Positions 1 through 9,710 of a DNA stretch of 64,000 nucleotides are shown piece after piece. The notes under the pieces are model-generated. The model was not told where the DNA came from and ran no database searches. It saw only the letters and a list, made by a program, of their open reading frames with translations. Position 1 is the first letter of the stretch, and each line of letters opens with the position of its first letter. Made by a program: the position numbers and the translations under genes. The stretch is from Methylotenera sp. L2L1 (GTDB lineage: Bacteria; Pseudomonadota; Gammaproteobacteria; Burkholderiales; Methylophilaceae): the NCBI RefSeq assembly GCF_000744605.1, contig NZ_JQMG01000001.1, positions 2,294,001-2,358,000 of the forward strand, given 5' to 3'.

Positions 1-307
1 GCGCGACCAACTCTAAAATATCGTTTGAGCCATTACCAAACACAATCTGGTCATGCGCAACGCCAAACTTATTGCTCACGGCTTCACGCAAGGCAAAGCT
101 ATTACCATCCGGATATCTGGCAATGTCCAAAATTGCCTCTTGAATTGCATAATCAGCTTTAGGACTAATGCCTAGCGGGTTTTCATTGGAAGCTAGTTTA
201 ACAATATCTTCAACTCTCAAATTCATTTCACGGGCAAGCTCAGTAATCGGCTTTCCACCCTGATATGGTGCTATTTTTTGGATATGATTAGGTGCTTGTA
301 TGGTCAT
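1..307 (-). CDS. hisC: Histidinol-phosphate aminotransferase, N-terminal part (runs off the window)
   Basis: The ATG at 305-307 opens about 102 residues that continue past the left edge. The protein is a PLP-dependent class I/II aminotransferase that converts imidazole-acetol phosphate to histidinol phosphate; the paralogue in this position often also serves aromatic amino acid synthesis. Seen: KLASNENPLG near residues 36-45 and the following RYPDG, typical of the HisC N-terminal arm. The PLP lysine lies outside the window. It follows pheA and serC on the same strand, the order known from betaproteobacteria (gyrA-serC-pheA-hisC-tyrA-aroA), which suggests an aromatic-supply role. Family call firm; choice among hisC paralogues is inference. 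Confidence 0.9.
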   Translation of the reverse strand, partial: MTIQAPNHIQKIAPYQGGKPITELAREMNLRVEDIVKLASNENPLGISPKADYAIQEAILDIARYPDGNSFALREAVSNKFGVAHDQIVFGNGSNDILELVA

Positions 308-364
308 GGTATGAGTTGATGTAAACAGTTAAAAGTGAAGAATATAGGAACAATAAAAATCATT

Positions 365-396
365 AACAAGTTGCTGTTAATCACCAGCAACTTGTT
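365..396 (-). terminator. 12-bp hairpin between pheA and hisC
   Basis: AACAAGTTGCTG (365-376) and CAGCAACTTGTT (385-396) form a perfect 12-bp inverted repeat around an 8-nt loop. On the minus strand it is followed after a few bases by a T-rich stretch (ATTTTTATT), so it may be a weak or partial terminator between pheA and hisC. The 308-520 gap contains nothing else I can name. Confidence 0.45.
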
Positions 397-520
397 ATTT
401 AGTGGTGATGCCAAATCATGCCAGTACGCTAAAAAGCACTATCATGTCAGCATATTGCCATTTTTAGCGAGAAATCTAGCGTAAAAATCACCGAACAAAA
501 AACATAAATCCTGACAGATG

Positions 521-1618
521 CTAGATAATCGCCAGCGGGTAAGACCCTAAAAGTTTAAGATAAGAAGCCTTTGAGGTAATTTCATCTATCGCTGAAGCGA
601 CATTGGGATCTTGCACATGCCCTTCTATATCAACATAGAACACGTACTCCCACATGCCGCCTTTTGCCGGTCTTGATTCCAGTTTAGTCATACTGACATT
701 ATGCTTAGCCAATGGCTCTAATAAACCTAGTATTGCACCAGGCTGATTTTTGGTCGCAGTGACAAAAGAAGTTTTATCTTGACCTGATGGCGCAACATCA
801 TGCGCGGACAACACTAGAAAACGTGTAGTATTTTTAGGGTCATCTTCAATATTTTCAGCAAGAATATTCAAGCTGAACAATTCAGCTGCACGCTTACTCG
901 CAATGGCCGCGGCAAAAGTACCATCCGCAACAATCAAATCATGAATCATCTGTGCGGCACGCGCATTACTTGTTACCGGTTCACGCTGAGCTTTTGGCAG
1001 CATCTTATTTAGCCACTCGTGGCACTGTGCTAAAGACTGTGAGTGTGAGAACACGTGTGATATTTGATGTATATCAGTCTGCTTAGAGAGCAAGCAATGG
1101 TGAATTGGTATTGTTACCTCACCACAAATTTTGAGCGGGCTACTCAACAGCAAATCTAATGTTAAACCAACAGCACCTTCATTTGAGTTTTCTACTGGCA
1201 CCACACCATAATCAGCCTGACCAGACTCAACCGTACGAAAAACCTCGTCAATTGAACCACAGACAACAGCATGCTTGCCTTCGCCAAACTGCTTAAGCGC
1301 AGCCTCTTCACTGTAAGTACCGAGCGGGCCTAAAAAAGCAACAGTCATTTCTTTTTCTAGTGCGCGGCAGTTAGACATAATGCTACGGAATATATTTGTC
1401 ACAGCTTCTGCAGGTAGCGGTCCTGGATTTAACGCTGATAAGCGCCTTAACACCTGCGCCTCGCGTTCAGGACGGTAAATCACCCCATCATCTTTAAGCT
1501 CACCTATGTGGCGCGCGTGACTCGCTCGCTCATTGGCAAGTTTAAGGATTTGTTCATCAATCGCATCAATTTGATCACGATGCTGTTTTAACAGGCTTGA
1601 TAATTGTTCTTTAGACAT
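521..1618 (-). CDS. pheA: Bifunctional chorismate mutase / prephenate dehydratase (P-protein)
   Basis: Makes prephenate from chorismate and then phenylpyruvate, the committed branch to phenylalanine; cytoplasmic. Domains in order: AroQ-type chorismate mutase (about residues 5-90, with HRDQIDAIDEQIL and the ERASHARHIGELK helix), prephenate dehydratase (about 92-275, beginning VAFLGPLGTYSEEAA and containing the NTTRFLVL motif with the catalytic Thr-Arg-Phe), and a C-terminal ACT domain (about 285-360) with the ESRP motif for phenylalanine feedback. I chose the ATG at 1618, one base after the serC stop; an in-frame TTG at 1636 inside serC would add six residues but has a poorly spaced ribosome site. 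Translational coupling to serC is likely. 365 aa is normal for the family. Confidence 0.95.
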   Translation of the reverse strand: MSKEQLSSLLKQHRDQIDAIDEQILKLANERASHARHIGELKDDGVIYRPEREAQVLRRLSALNPGPLPAEAVTNIFRSIMSNCRALEKEMTVAFLGPLGTYSEEAALKQFGEGKHAVVCGSIDEVFRTVESGQADYGVVPVENSNEGAVGLTLDLLLSSPLKICGEVTIPIHHCLLSKQTDIHQISHVFSHSQSLAQCHEWLNKMLPKAQREPVTSNARAAQMIHDLIVADGTFAAAIASKRAAELFSLNILAENIEDDPKNTTRFLVLSAHDVAPSGQDKTSFVTATKNQPGAILGLLEPLAKHNVSMTKLESRPAKGGMWEYVFYVDIEGHVQDPNVASAIDEITSKASYLKLLGSYPLAII

Positions 1619-1619
1619 A

Positions 1620-2696
1620 TTAGTGCGCTTTTTCAAATTCCTGCATATAACTCACCAACGCCTGTACACCGTCAATCGGCATTGCATTGTAAATTGACGC
1701 ACGCATACCACCGACCATACGATGCCCTTTTAACTGCAGCAAACCTTTAGCTTCTGCACCTTTTAAGAAAGCATCATTTAATGATTCATCCGCTAAGAAA
1801 AATGGAATATTCATACGTGAACGATTAGGGACCGCTATGTTATTGATATAAAAATCAGTACTATCAATGTAATCATAGAGCATATTGGCTTTTTCGATAT
1901 TCACTTGCTCTATCGCGCTTACACCACCTTGCGCTAACAACCACTCAAACACTAAGCCTGCAATGTAAATACTATAAGTTGGTGGCGTATTAATCATTGA
2001 TTGGTTTTCAGACTGTGTTTTCCAATTAAACACAGCTGGTGTTAAAGGTGATGCGCGATCAAGCAGGTCTTCTCTCACAATCACGATACATAGCCCAGCA
2101 GGGCCAATATTCTTTTGTGCGCCGCCATAAATCACACCATACTGACTCACATCAATCGGGCGAGAAAGTATATGTGAAGACATATCAGCAACAATAGGCA
2201 CATCGCCAGCATCTGGTAAACCATCGAACTCTACGCCATTGATCGTTTCATTAGTACAGATATGCAGATAGGCGGCATCTTTATTAAGCTGCCAAGTTGA
2301 GAATGCTGGTACGTTGGTAAAGCCATCCGCTTCACCATTTGCGACCACATTGATTTTTCCATACGCATTGGCATCTTCCACGCTGCGTTTAGACCATGCG
2401 CCTGTTACTACATAGTCAGCTTCGCCACCATTCAGTAAATTCATTGGAATAATTGCATTTTCTGCAATGGCGCCGCCCTGCAAAAACAACACTTTATAGT
2501 TCTGTGGAACATTAAGAAGCTTACGTAAATCCGCTTCAGTTTTAGCCAGAATGCTGGTGAACTCTTTGCCACGATGCGACATTTCCATCACACTCATGCC
2601 TGAGCCGTGCCAATCTAACATCTCAGCTTGCGCACGTTCTAATACTGGCTTAGGTAAAACTGCAGGTCCTGCAGAAAAGTTATAAATTTTAGTCAT
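1620..2696 (-). CDS. serC: Phosphoserine aminotransferase
   Basis: PLP enzyme that transaminates 3-phosphohydroxypyruvate to phosphoserine (serine synthesis) and the equivalent 4-phosphothreonine step of pyridoxal phosphate synthesis. Seen: [11 protein letters not shown] at the N-terminus, the GGAQKN motif holding the PLP lysine near residue 197, and the family's C-terminal RASIYNAMP. 358 aa is the usual length. I start at the ATG of 2694-2696; a TTG one codon upstream is also open. It is followed directly by pheA and preceded by gyrA on the same strand. Confidence 0.96.
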   Translation of the reverse strand: MTKIYNFSAGPAVLPKPVLERAQAEMLDWHGSGMSVMEMSHRGKEFTSILAKTEADLRKLLNVPQNYKVLFLQGGAIAENAIIPMNLLNGGEADYVVTGAWSKRSVEDANAYGKINVVANGEADGFTNVPAFSTWQLNKDAAYLHICTNETINGVEFDGLPDAGDVPIVADMSSHILSRPIDVSQYGVIYGGAQKNIGPAGLCIVIVREDLLDRASPLTPAVFNWKTQSENQSMINTPPTYSIYIAGLVFEWLLAQGGVSAIEQVNIEKANMLYDYIDSTDFYINNIAVPNRSRMNIPFFLADESLNDAFLKGAEAKGLLQLKGHRMVGGMRASIYNAMPIDGVQALVSYMQEFEKAH

Positions 2697-2756
2697 CAAT
2701 TAAGTTAAAAGTAAAAAATATTATTTAAAATTAAGTAGTTAAACAAAGATCATTGT

Positions 2757-2793
2757 AATACATGCAGTGACACTGCTCATCAGTGCATGTATT
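2757..2793. repeat. 10-bp inverted repeat between gyrA and serC
   Basis: AATACATGCA (2757-2766) and TGCATGTATT (2784-2793) form a perfect inverted repeat around 17 nt. It lies in the 151-bp gap downstream of gyrA. No T-run follows on the minus strand, so it is not a classical terminator; it may be an mRNA-end hairpin. Confidence 0.4.
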
Positions 2794-2847
2794 GACTGGC
2801 GAACAAGACTCGCATCAAACCCCTGCGTAGCCTAGCATCACCGAACA

Positions 2848-5448
2848 CTACTCGGTGTCGCCGTTGATTTCGTCATTAACCTCAACATCGCTGTCGATTT
2901 CGCCATCTTCGTCATCATCCGTTTCTACAATTTTCTCGATTCCTGAGAGTTTTTCTCCTTCACCCAGGTTAATCAAGATAACGCCCTGCGTTGCACGGCC
3001 TAACTCGCGAATCTCACTGACACGTGTGCGAATCAATACGCCACCAGTAGTAATCAGCATAATTTCATCTTCATCGTTCACTAGTTTGGCAGCAACCACA
3101 AGACCATTGCGCTCACTCACTGCAATCGCCTTCACACCTTGTGTACCGCGGCCTGAACGGCGGAAATCTGCTAGCACGGTACGTTTACCATAGCCGTTCT
3201 CAGTCGCCACCATCACCGTTTGCTGGTCGTCTGATGCAATCAGCAGTGATAACACTTGCTGATCTTCGGCAAGCTTCATGCCGCGAACACCACGTGTTGC
3301 ACGACCCATTTGACGGACTTCATCTTCATCAAACCATACCGCTTTACCGCCGTTTGACACTAGCACTACATCGTTACTACCATTGGTGATTTCAGCACCA
3401 ATCAAGTAATCACCATCATCTAAATTAATCGCAATAATGCCAGATTTACGTGGGTTAGCGAATTCAGTTAACGCTGTTTTCTTCACGGTACCCAGTGACG
3501 TTGCCATGAAAATAAAATGATTTTCATCAAAACTCTTCACTGAAAGAATCGCGTTGATTTTTTCGTTGTCTTCCAGCGGGAATAAGTTAACAATAGGTTT
3601 ACCACGGCTGGTACGACTACCTTGTGGTACCTCATACACTTTAAGCCAATAAACACGGCCGCGGTTTGAGAAGCATAAAATGTAATCATGGGTATTTGCC
3701 ACAAACATTTTATCGATGAAGTCATCTTCTTTCGTGGCAGCAGCCTGTTTACCACGACCACCGCGTCTTTGTGCGCGATACTCATCTAAGGGTTGTGATT
3801 TAATATAACCAGTATGAGACAGCGTCACCACAACATCTTGCGGTGAGATCAAATCTTCCAATGATAAATCTTGCGCATTCACCACAATCTCACTACGGCG
3901 CTTATCACCAAACTGCCTTCTGATTTCATTCAACTCATCAGTAATGATAGTCGTCACACGTGAAGCTGTTGCTAGAATATCAAGCAAGTCGGCGATCACA
4001 TCCATGACTTCTTTGTATTCGTTGACTATTTTGTCTTGTTCAAGGCCAGTCAAGCGTTGCAGGCGCATTTGCAAGATTTCTTGCGCTTGCACATCGCTCA
4101 ATTTGTAACCATCAGGCGTCAAACCAAAGTTAACAGCCAATCCATCTGGACGCGCCGCTTCCATCGCCGCACGTCTTAGCATTTCCTCAACCACAGGAGA
4201 CTGCCAAGATTTTGCCATCAAGTCTTTTTTGGCTTCTGGTGGCGTTGGCGCAGCTTTAATAATCGCAATCATTTCGTCTACGTTTGCCAACGCAACCGCT
4301 AAGCCTTCTAACACGTGACCACGCTCGCGCGCTTTACGCAATTCAAACACAGTGCGGCGCGTAACCACTTCACGACGGTGACGTAAGAACGCCTCCAGCA
4401 TCTGCTTTAAGTTCAGCAACCGTGGCTGGCCATCTAACAAGGCCACCATATTCATACCAAAAGTATCTTGAAGCTGCGTTTGTTTATACAAATTATTTAA
4501 AACAACTTCTGGAATCTCGCCACGTTTCAGCTCGATTACTACGCGCATGCCCGATTTATCAGACTCATCACGTAAATCAGAGATGCCTTCGATTTTCTTC
4601 TCGTTCACAAGCTCAGCGATTTTTTCAATCAATGTTTTCTTGTTCACTTGGTAAGGCAACTCATCAATAATAATTGATTGGCGCCCACCCTTGTCCATGT
4701 CTTCAAAGTGAGTACGGCCACGCATCACAACGCGACCGCGACCTGTGCGATAACCCTCTTTCACCCCCACAGTACCGTAAATAATACCAGCTGTTGGGAA
4801 GTCAGGTGCTGGCACTAATTCGATTAATTCTTCCACCGTTGTTTCTGGGTTTTTAAGCAATGCAAAACAGGCATCCAACACTTCGTTAATGTTGTGTGGT
4901 GGAATATTTGTTGCCATACCTACCGCAATGCCTGAGCTACCGTTAATGAGCAGGTTAGGAATACGTGCAGGCATGATTAATGGCTCATGTTCGGAACCAT
5001 CGTAGTTAGGGCCAAAATCTACAGTTTCTTTATCAATATCGGCTAACAATTCATGTGCAATTTTAGCCATACGGATTTCCGTATAACGCATCGCCGCCGC
5101 ATTATCACCATCCACTGAACCAAAGTTACCCTGTCCATCCACCAACATATAGCGCAATGAGAAATCTTGTGCCATACGAACGATGGTGTCATAAACCGCC
5201 GTATCACCATGAGGATGGTATTTACCGATTACATCGCCTACGATACGTGCAGATTTTTTATATGGTTTATTGTAATCATTAGACAGCTCATGCATGGCGA
5301 ATAAAACGCGTCTATGCACAGGCTTCAGACCATCACGAACATCAGGTAAAGCACGCCCCACAATTACGCTCATTGCGTAATCGAGGTAAGATCGACGCAT
5401 CTCATCTTCTAAACTAATTGGGAGGGTTTCTTTAGCGAATTGATCCAT
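2848..5448 (-). CDS. gyrA: DNA gyrase subunit A
   Basis: The DNA-cleaving and rejoining subunit of the type IIA topoisomerase that introduces negative supercoils with GyrB. Seen: N-terminal winged-helix/tower region with catalytic tyrosine Y122 in [10 protein letters not shown]; the quinolone-resistance segment [14 protein letters not shown], numbering as in E. coli, with Thr83 and Asp87, so no classical resistance change at 87. The C-terminal beta-pinwheel carries the GyrA-box QRRGGRGKQ near residue 560. The tail is very acidic ([17 protein letters not shown]), as in many gyrases where it tunes supercoiling. 866 aa is normal. Start ATG at 5446-5448. Confidence 0.98.
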   Translation of the reverse strand: MDQFAKETLPISLEDEMRRSYLDYAMSVIVGRALPDVRDGLKPVHRRVLFAMHELSNDYNKPYKKSARIVGDVIGKYHPHGDTAVYDTIVRMAQDFSLRYMLVDGQGNFGSVDGDNAAAMRYTEIRMAKIAHELLADIDKETVDFGPNYDGSEHEPLIMPARIPNLLINGSSGIAVGMATNIPPHNINEVLDACFALLKNPETTVEELIELVPAPDFPTAGIIYGTVGVKEGYRTGRGRVVMRGRTHFEDMDKGGRQSIIIDELPYQVNKKTLIEKIAELVNEKKIEGISDLRDESDKSGMRVVIELKRGEIPEVVLNNLYKQTQLQDTFGMNMVALLDGQPRLLNLKQMLEAFLRHRREVVTRRTVFELRKARERGHVLEGLAVALANVDEMIAIIKAAPTPPEAKKDLMAKSWQSPVVEEMLRRAAMEAARPDGLAVNFGLTPDGYKLSDVQAQEILQMRLQRLTGLEQDKIVNEYKEVMDVIADLLDILATASRVTTIITDELNEIRRQFGDKRRSEIVVNAQDLSLEDLISPQDVVVTLSHTGYIKSQPLDEYRAQRRGGRGKQAAATKEDDFIDKMFVANTHDYILCFSNRGRVYWLKVYEVPQGSRTSRGKPIVNLFPLEDNEKINAILSVKSFDENHFIFMATSLGTVKKTALTEFANPRKSGIIAINLDDGDYLIGAEITNGSNDVVLVSNGGKAVWFDEDEVRQMGRATRGVRGMKLAEDQQVLSLLIASDDQQTVMVATENGYGKRTVLADFRRSGRGTQGVKAIAVSERNGLVVAAKLVNDEDEIMLITTGGVLIRTRVSEIRELGRATQGVILINLGEGEKLSGIEKIVETDDDEDGEIDSDVEVNDEINGDTE

Positions 5449-5798
5449 ATTTTGACTGTCTTATAATGGTTTTTATATGAGGCAAATTTTAGCATGATTA
5501 GCGCGCAAAATAACGCTTACAACCATACTTTTAACATAGTTTTTCAACACTAAAAATGAGGGCTGAATCTTATGGAAATTAAATCAGCCAATAAGCACGG
5601 AATCACTGCATTTTAGTTAATTTAAGGCTTATTTTATGCGGTATGAAATGGCATCAAAAACTTAAGCAATCGGCATCAAATTTACACCATGATGCTTGTG
5701 TAATTTCTACTCGTTACACTTGAGTAAACTTTACTCGCTGCAAAAGCCTAATGATGATTGGAAATTAGTGGCGAACTAGCACACCAACAGGCAATTAT
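5449..5798. other. Intergenic region upstream of gyrA
   Basis: 350 bp between gyrA and the MBL-fold gene, both minus strand. It must hold the gyrA promoter, but I see no single convincing -35/-10 pair. It contains a short perfect inverted repeat, GAGTAAA-C-TTTACTC at 5722-5736, possibly an operator or the end hairpin of the preceding gene. No RNA gene or credible ORF seen. Confidence 0.4.
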
Positions 5799-6572
5799 TT
5801 AAGGGATTTTGTAGTGTTCTTGCGTCATTAAATCTATACCGCATTCTAGGCTCTCAACCCAATCAATAAACCGACTAACCATGTCCCTACCCACAAAAGA
5901 GCGTCCATGCTGCGGCACAATAGAATCAATCTCTAAATTACGTACCATTGCAGCCCATAAGCGGCAGGCTTTGTTAGAGGTCATATAGCGGCGGTGAAAA
6001 GGCAACATCGCAGGCAAATGATCGTCAAAATTAGTGACTGGCTCGACAGCAAGGTCGTGGTGCACCAACGAGGCACCCAAATCTCCCGAGAACAAAATCT
6101 TACTTGTCACATCGTAAAACTGGAAATTGCCTTCTGAATGTAAAAAGTGTGCGGGTATCGCTTTGATAATTGCATCGCCAAGGGTGATATTCATACCTAG
6201 GTCAGGGATACCAATAATACGGTTTTTGGTATTTCCGACACTACAAAAATGCGGCAAGAATCGCTCCCAAATTGCAGGCGCAAGCACCTTACACTCAGTG
6301 CCTACCAGCCATTTATTGATGGATGCTACGATATCCGGATCCTGATGGGATGCAAAAATATAATCTAGCTTACGAAAGTGAAAATACTTTCCCATTCCCA
6401 TCACCAGTGCGCTATAGGTCATATTACCACCTGGGTCAATCAGCGCACCGTGACCGTTATTGACAATCAAAAACTGGTTTGACTGAACAGCCTCATCCGA
6501 CGCATCAGTGTCTGACAAATCGCTGAATTTGACACAAATGTGCTTACCGTTATTAAATAGTTCCGATGCCAC
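5799..6572 (-). CDS. Metallo-beta-lactamase-fold protein, oxygen-binding di-iron (ODP/flavodiiron-like) type
   Basis: 257 aa with the di-metal MBL fold found in flavodiiron proteins and stand-alone ODP proteins, which bind or reduce oxygen or NO or act as redox sensors. A full ligand set is visible: H76-x-D78-x-D80, H145, D164 (FSGDLG) and H222 (PQHG). Flavodiiron proteins normally have Glu at the second position (HxExDH); here it is Asp and the following His is Ile, as in HQDPDI. There is no flavodoxin or rubredoxin domain fused or adjacent, so an electron donor must come from elsewhere or the protein is a sensor. It sits alone between gyrA and metZ, with a bidirectional terminator upstream. 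Physiological role unknown. Confidence 0.75.
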   Translation of the reverse strand: MASELFNNGKHICVKFSDLSDTDASDEAVQSNQFLIVNNGHGALIDPGGNMTYSALVMGMGKYFHFRKLDYIFASHQDPDIVASINKWLVGTECKVLAPAIWERFLPHFCSVGNTKNRIIGIPDLGMNITLGDAIIKAIPAHFLHSEGNFQFYDVTSKILFSGDLGASLVHHDLAVEPVTNFDDHLPAMLPFHRRYMTSNKACRLWAAMVRNLEIDSIVPQHGRSFVGRDMVSRFIDWVESLECGIDLMTQEHYKIP

Positions 6573-6647
6573 GTTTTGCTAACCTTTTGACGACAAATCA
6601 AAACTGCACATCACTTACTAAAATCGTAATGGGCAGAGTGCTAATTG

Positions 6648-6675
6648 AAAAAGACAACCCTAGGGTTGTCTTTTT
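6648..6675 (-). terminator. Strong bidirectional Rho-independent terminator after metZ
   Basis: AAAAAGACAACCC (6648-6660) and GGGTTGTCTTTTT (6663-6675) form a perfect stem with a minimal loop, flanked by A-run and T-run, so it can act on both strands. It ends metZ (stop at 6725) and insulates the MBL-fold gene, which therefore needs its own promoter in the short gap 6573-6647. Confidence 0.88.
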
Positions 6676-6724
6676 ATCTCAATTAAACATTGCAGCTAAT
6701 GACTTACATCAAACAGAACAGCAT

Positions 6725-7915
6725 TTAGCGTGTTAATAAAGCCAAATCCGCTTTTAAATCTTCAATATGCTCCAAACCTACTGCAATGCGTACCAAGCCA
6801 TCACTAATGCCTGCAGCCGCGCGCGCTTCAGGCGTTACTCTGCTGTGCGTGGTCGTTGCTGGGTGCGTAATCGTGCTTTTTGCATCCCCTAAATTCGCAG
6901 TAATTGATATCAATTGCGTAGAGTCAATTAAAGCCCAGGCTGACTCTTGTGCAGACCTACCTGATGTTGGCTTCACTTCAAACGTCACAATACCGCCACC
7001 ACTAAGTTGCTGGCTCATGGCTAGCGCATGCTGTGGATGAGATTTTAGCCCTGGATAATGTACACGACTAACTTGCGGCTGCGCCTCTAGCCATGTTGCC
7101 AACGCTAAAGCGTTCTTGGCATGCGCCTCCATACGGACATGCAATGTTTCCAACCCTTTTAAAAACACCCATGCATTAAAAGCACTCATGGTCACGCCAG
7201 CTGTGCGTAAAAACGCATAAACTGGCTCCATCAGCGCCTTAGACCCTAATACCGCCCCACCTAAACATCTACCCTGCCCATCAATATATTTTGTCGCAGA
7301 ATGAATCACAATATCAGCCCCCAATGCTAATGGACGCTGTATCGCTGGCGTACAAAAGCAATTATCAACCACTAAATGCGCACCTGCCTTATGTGCAATG
7401 TCTGCTAACAGCTTGATATCGCACACCTCAGTTAATGGATTTGACGGAGTTTCTACAAAAAATAGTTTAGTCTTTGCTGTTGCTGCAGCCGCCCATTCAT
7501 CAGGTTCAGTGAGCGACACAAAGGTTACCTCCAAACCCCAGCGTTTAAGTATATTGCCAAACAACTGCACGCTAGTACCAAATATACTGCGCGAAGCAAC
7601 GACATGATCACCAGCCGAACACAAGCCCATCACGCACGCCAAAATTGCAGACATACCACTAGAAGTTGCAACGCATTGCTCTGCCCCTTCCAAAGCAGCC
7701 AGCTTGTTTTGGAACATCGTGACGGTAGGGTTAGTAAAGCGTGAATAAATATTGCCAGGTTCAGTACCACCAAATCGAGCTGCGGCCTGTGCTGCACTTT
7801 CAAACCTAAAGCTGGAATTTAAGAATAAAGCTTCAGAGTTTTCTCCGTATTCAGTTGATTCGCTACCAGCACGTACACTCAGTGTTTCTGGGTGAAATTG
7901 TAAATTATTATTCAT
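6725..7915 (-). CDS. metZ: O-succinylhomoserine sulfhydrylase
   Basis: PLP enzyme of the Cys/Met metabolism family that makes homocysteine directly from O-succinylhomoserine and sulfide. Seen: TNPTVTMFQNKLAALEG, SSGMSAI, and the PLP lysine in SATKYIDGQGR; the C-terminal RIAVGLEHIEDLKADL is typical. Methionine-gamma-lyase and cystathionine synthase relatives share these motifs, but the GRCLGGAVLG stretch and context fit MetZ. I prefer the ATG at 7915, which has AGAGGAA just upstream; in-frame ATGs at 7918 and 7939 exist, but the one at 7939 lies in the terminator T-run. The gene is preceded by a SAM-II-type riboswitch and attenuator, so repression by S-adenosylmethionine is expected. Confidence 0.93.
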   Translation of the reverse strand: MNNNLQFHPETLSVRAGSESTEYGENSEALFLNSSFRFESAAQAAARFGGTEPGNIYSRFTNPTVTMFQNKLAALEGAEQCVATSSGMSAILACVMGLCSAGDHVVASRSIFGTSVQLFGNILKRWGLEVTFVSLTEPDEWAAAATAKTKLFFVETPSNPLTEVCDIKLLADIAHKAGAHLVVDNCFCTPAIQRPLALGADIVIHSATKYIDGQGRCLGGAVLGSKALMEPVYAFLRTAGVTMSAFNAWVFLKGLETLHVRMEAHAKNALALATWLEAQPQVSRVHYPGLKSHPQHALAMSQQLSGGGIVTFEVKPTSGRSAQESAWALIDSTQLISITANLGDAKSTITHPATTTHSRVTPEARAAAGISDGLVRIAVGLEHIEDLKADLALLTR

Positions 7916-7944
7916 CATTTCCTCTAAGTTCTCAGGCATAAAAA

Positions 7945-7984
7945 AACCCGCTCAAGCATTGCGCTAAAACGGGTTCTTTTTTTA
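7945..7984 (-). terminator. Attenuator terminator of the metZ leader
   Basis: On the minus strand AACCCG (7970-7975) pairs with CGGGTT (7945-7950), with an inner AGC/GCT pairing, followed by a run of seven T. It sits between the SAM-II-like aptamer and the metZ start, the place of an expression-platform terminator. It could instead simply be the purF terminator, but the metZ promoter lies upstream of it, so transcripts from that promoter must cross it. Confidence 0.75.
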
Positions 7985-8063
7985 CTCGCTTTAGCTGTAT
8001 TTATAATGCGCCCGCAAGCTGAGTGTGGCCTTGATTAATGTTGGCAAACTCAAATCAGCGCAA
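7985..8063 (-). ncRNA. SAM-II-type riboswitch with a long loop, upstream of metZ
   Basis: Read on the minus strand, the leader contains GCGCTGATTT (8061-8052), a 3' strand CTTGCGGGCGC (8018-8008) and then ATTATAAATACAGCTAAA (about 8007-7990). These match the conserved SAM-II (metA-motif) blocks GCGCUGAUUU, UUGCA(a)GCGC and AUAAAU..AGCUAAA in the right order. Between the first two blocks there is about 30 nt more than in the compact form; this extra segment can fold as GAGT..GCC / GGC..ACTC. That is the layout of the 'SAM-II long loops' variant. A promoter places the transcript start at the aptamer's 5' end and a terminator follows. Binding of S-adenosylmethionine is inferred from the match. 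Confidence 0.8.
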
Positions 8064-8067
8064 CTTC

Positions 8068-8096
8068 ATGTTAGTCTTAACTGTAAACACAGTCAA
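8068..8096 (-). promoter_or_regulatory. Sigma-70 promoter for metZ
   Basis: Minus strand: -35 TTGACT (8096-8091), 17-nt spacer, -10 TAACAT (8073-8068). The predicted start near 8061-8063 coincides with the first bases of the riboswitch aptamer. Confidence 0.75.
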
Positions 8097-8136
8097 GCAT
8101 TTAACATGAGCGATTACATATTTTAGAAAGCCTAAT

Positions 8137-9681
8137 TTAAGCGCCTTCTTCAACCTCAAGTCCATTGGCATTGATTAAATTCAAATCCAACTGTGTGCTT
8201 GAGTTTGCTGGTTTAGCATTCTTTTGCCCATCACCACGCGCAGATTCAATTTTAGACAAATATGCCTCACTAATGTCACCAGTCACATATTTACCATCAA
8301 AGCATGAACAGTCAAAATCTTTGATTTTAGGGTTACTTTGCTTGATATCATCTACCAAAGCATCAAGATCTTGATAGATGAGTGCATCTGCACCAATCTC
8401 TTTACAAATTTCTTCATCGCTACGCCCTGTTGCCAACAATTCGTCACGACTTGGCATATCAATACCGTACACATTTGGGAAACGAACTGGAGGTGCCGCT
8501 GAAGCAAAATACACTTTAGTTGCACCTGCATCACGTGCCATCTGCACAATCTGCTGAGAGGTCGTACCACGCACAATCGAGTCATCTACCAGTAAAACAT
8601 TTTTACCTTTAAACTCAATCCCAATTGGATTTAATTTTTGACGGACTGATTTTTTACGTAATGCTTGGCCGGGCATAATGAACGTGCGGCCAATATATCG
8701 ATTTTTAATAAAACCTTCACGGTAATCTAACCCTAACGCCAAACCAACTTGCAACGCACTTGGACGGCTAGTATCAGGAATCGGAATCACGACATCAATC
8801 TTTTTATCAGCCCATTCACGCTTAATTTTCTCAGCTAAGCTCTTCCCCATATCCAAACGCGTTTGATAAACAGACACACCATCAATCACTGAGTCCGGAC
8901 GCGCCAAATATACATACTCAAAAATACATGGATTCAACTTCGCTTCATCAGAACATTGACGTGAATAGAAGTTACCTTCCATATCAATAAATACCGCTTC
9001 ACCAGGCTCAACATCACGCACAACTTGAAAGCCTAATACATCTAAAGCCACGCTTTCAGAAGCGACAATGTATTCAGTGCCTTTGTCAGTTTCACTCTTA
9101 CCAATCACCAATGGACGAATGCCGTTAGGGTCACGGAATGCAAGTAAACCAAAGTTAGCAATCATCGCCACCACGGCATACGCACCTTTACAGCGTTTGT
9201 GAACGCCAGCAACTGCATCAAATGCCATGTCAGTATTCAATACTGCGTTACGTGATGTTTTTTCAATTTCATGTGCAAGCACATTAAGCAATACTTCAGA
9301 GTCTGAACTCGTATTAATGTGGCGTAAGTCCTGACGGAACATTTCTGATTTTAATTGCTCAGAATTGGTCAAGTTGCCGTTATGGCCCAATACAATCCCA
9401 AACGGAGAATTCACATAAAACGGCTGCGCTTCAGCGGCATTGGATGAACCTGCAGTTGGATAACGTACGTGAGCAATACCTGCATTACCAACAAGGCTAC
9501 GCATATGACGTGTTTGAAACACATCTTTCACTAGGCCGTTATTTTTATGCATAAAGAAGGTATTACCATCACAGGTCACAATGCCTGCGGCATCTTGACC
9601 TCTATGCTGAAGCACCAGTAATCCATCATACAACAACTGATTAACTGGGTTCTTACCAACAATCCCTATAATTCCACACAT
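8137..9681 (-). CDS. purF: Amidophosphoribosyltransferase
   Basis: First committed step of purine synthesis: PRPP plus glutamine gives phosphoribosylamine. Seen: Cys2 after the initiator Met (MCGIIGIVG), the nucleophile of the class II (Ntn) glutaminase domain (about residues 1-235), then the phosphoribosyltransferase domain with the PRPP loop [13 protein letters not shown] near 367. 514 aa matches the E. coli-type short enzyme without a cleaved propeptide. cvpA lies 29 bp upstream, the classical cvpA-purF pair. Confidence 0.97.
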   Translation of the reverse strand: MCGIIGIVGKNPVNQLLYDGLLVLQHRGQDAAGIVTCDGNTFFMHKNNGLVKDVFQTRHMRSLVGNAGIAHVRYPTAGSSNAAEAQPFYVNSPFGIVLGHNGNLTNSEQLKSEMFRQDLRHINTSSDSEVLLNVLAHEIEKTSRNAVLNTDMAFDAVAGVHKRCKGAYAVVAMIANFGLLAFRDPNGIRPLVIGKSETDKGTEYIVASESVALDVLGFQVVRDVEPGEAVFIDMEGNFYSRQCSDEAKLNPCIFEYVYLARPDSVIDGVSVYQTRLDMGKSLAEKIKREWADKKIDVVIPIPDTSRPSALQVGLALGLDYREGFIKNRYIGRTFIMPGQALRKKSVRQKLNPIGIEFKGKNVLLVDDSIVRGTTSQQIVQMARDAGATKVYFASAAPPVRFPNVYGIDMPSRDELLATGRSDEEICKEIGADALIYQDLDALVDDIKQSNPKIKDFDCSCFDGKYVTGDISEAYLSKIESARGDGQKNAKPANSSTQLDLNLINANGLEVEEGA

Positions 9682-9710
9682 GTATCGAGCCTTCTATATA
9701 AATAATAATT

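Noticed and set aside
2855-3193. Plus-strand open frames (also 3141-3389, 4422-4670) inside gyrA
   Set aside because: Antisense shadows of the highly conserved gyrA coding sequence; no ribosome site and no protein signature.
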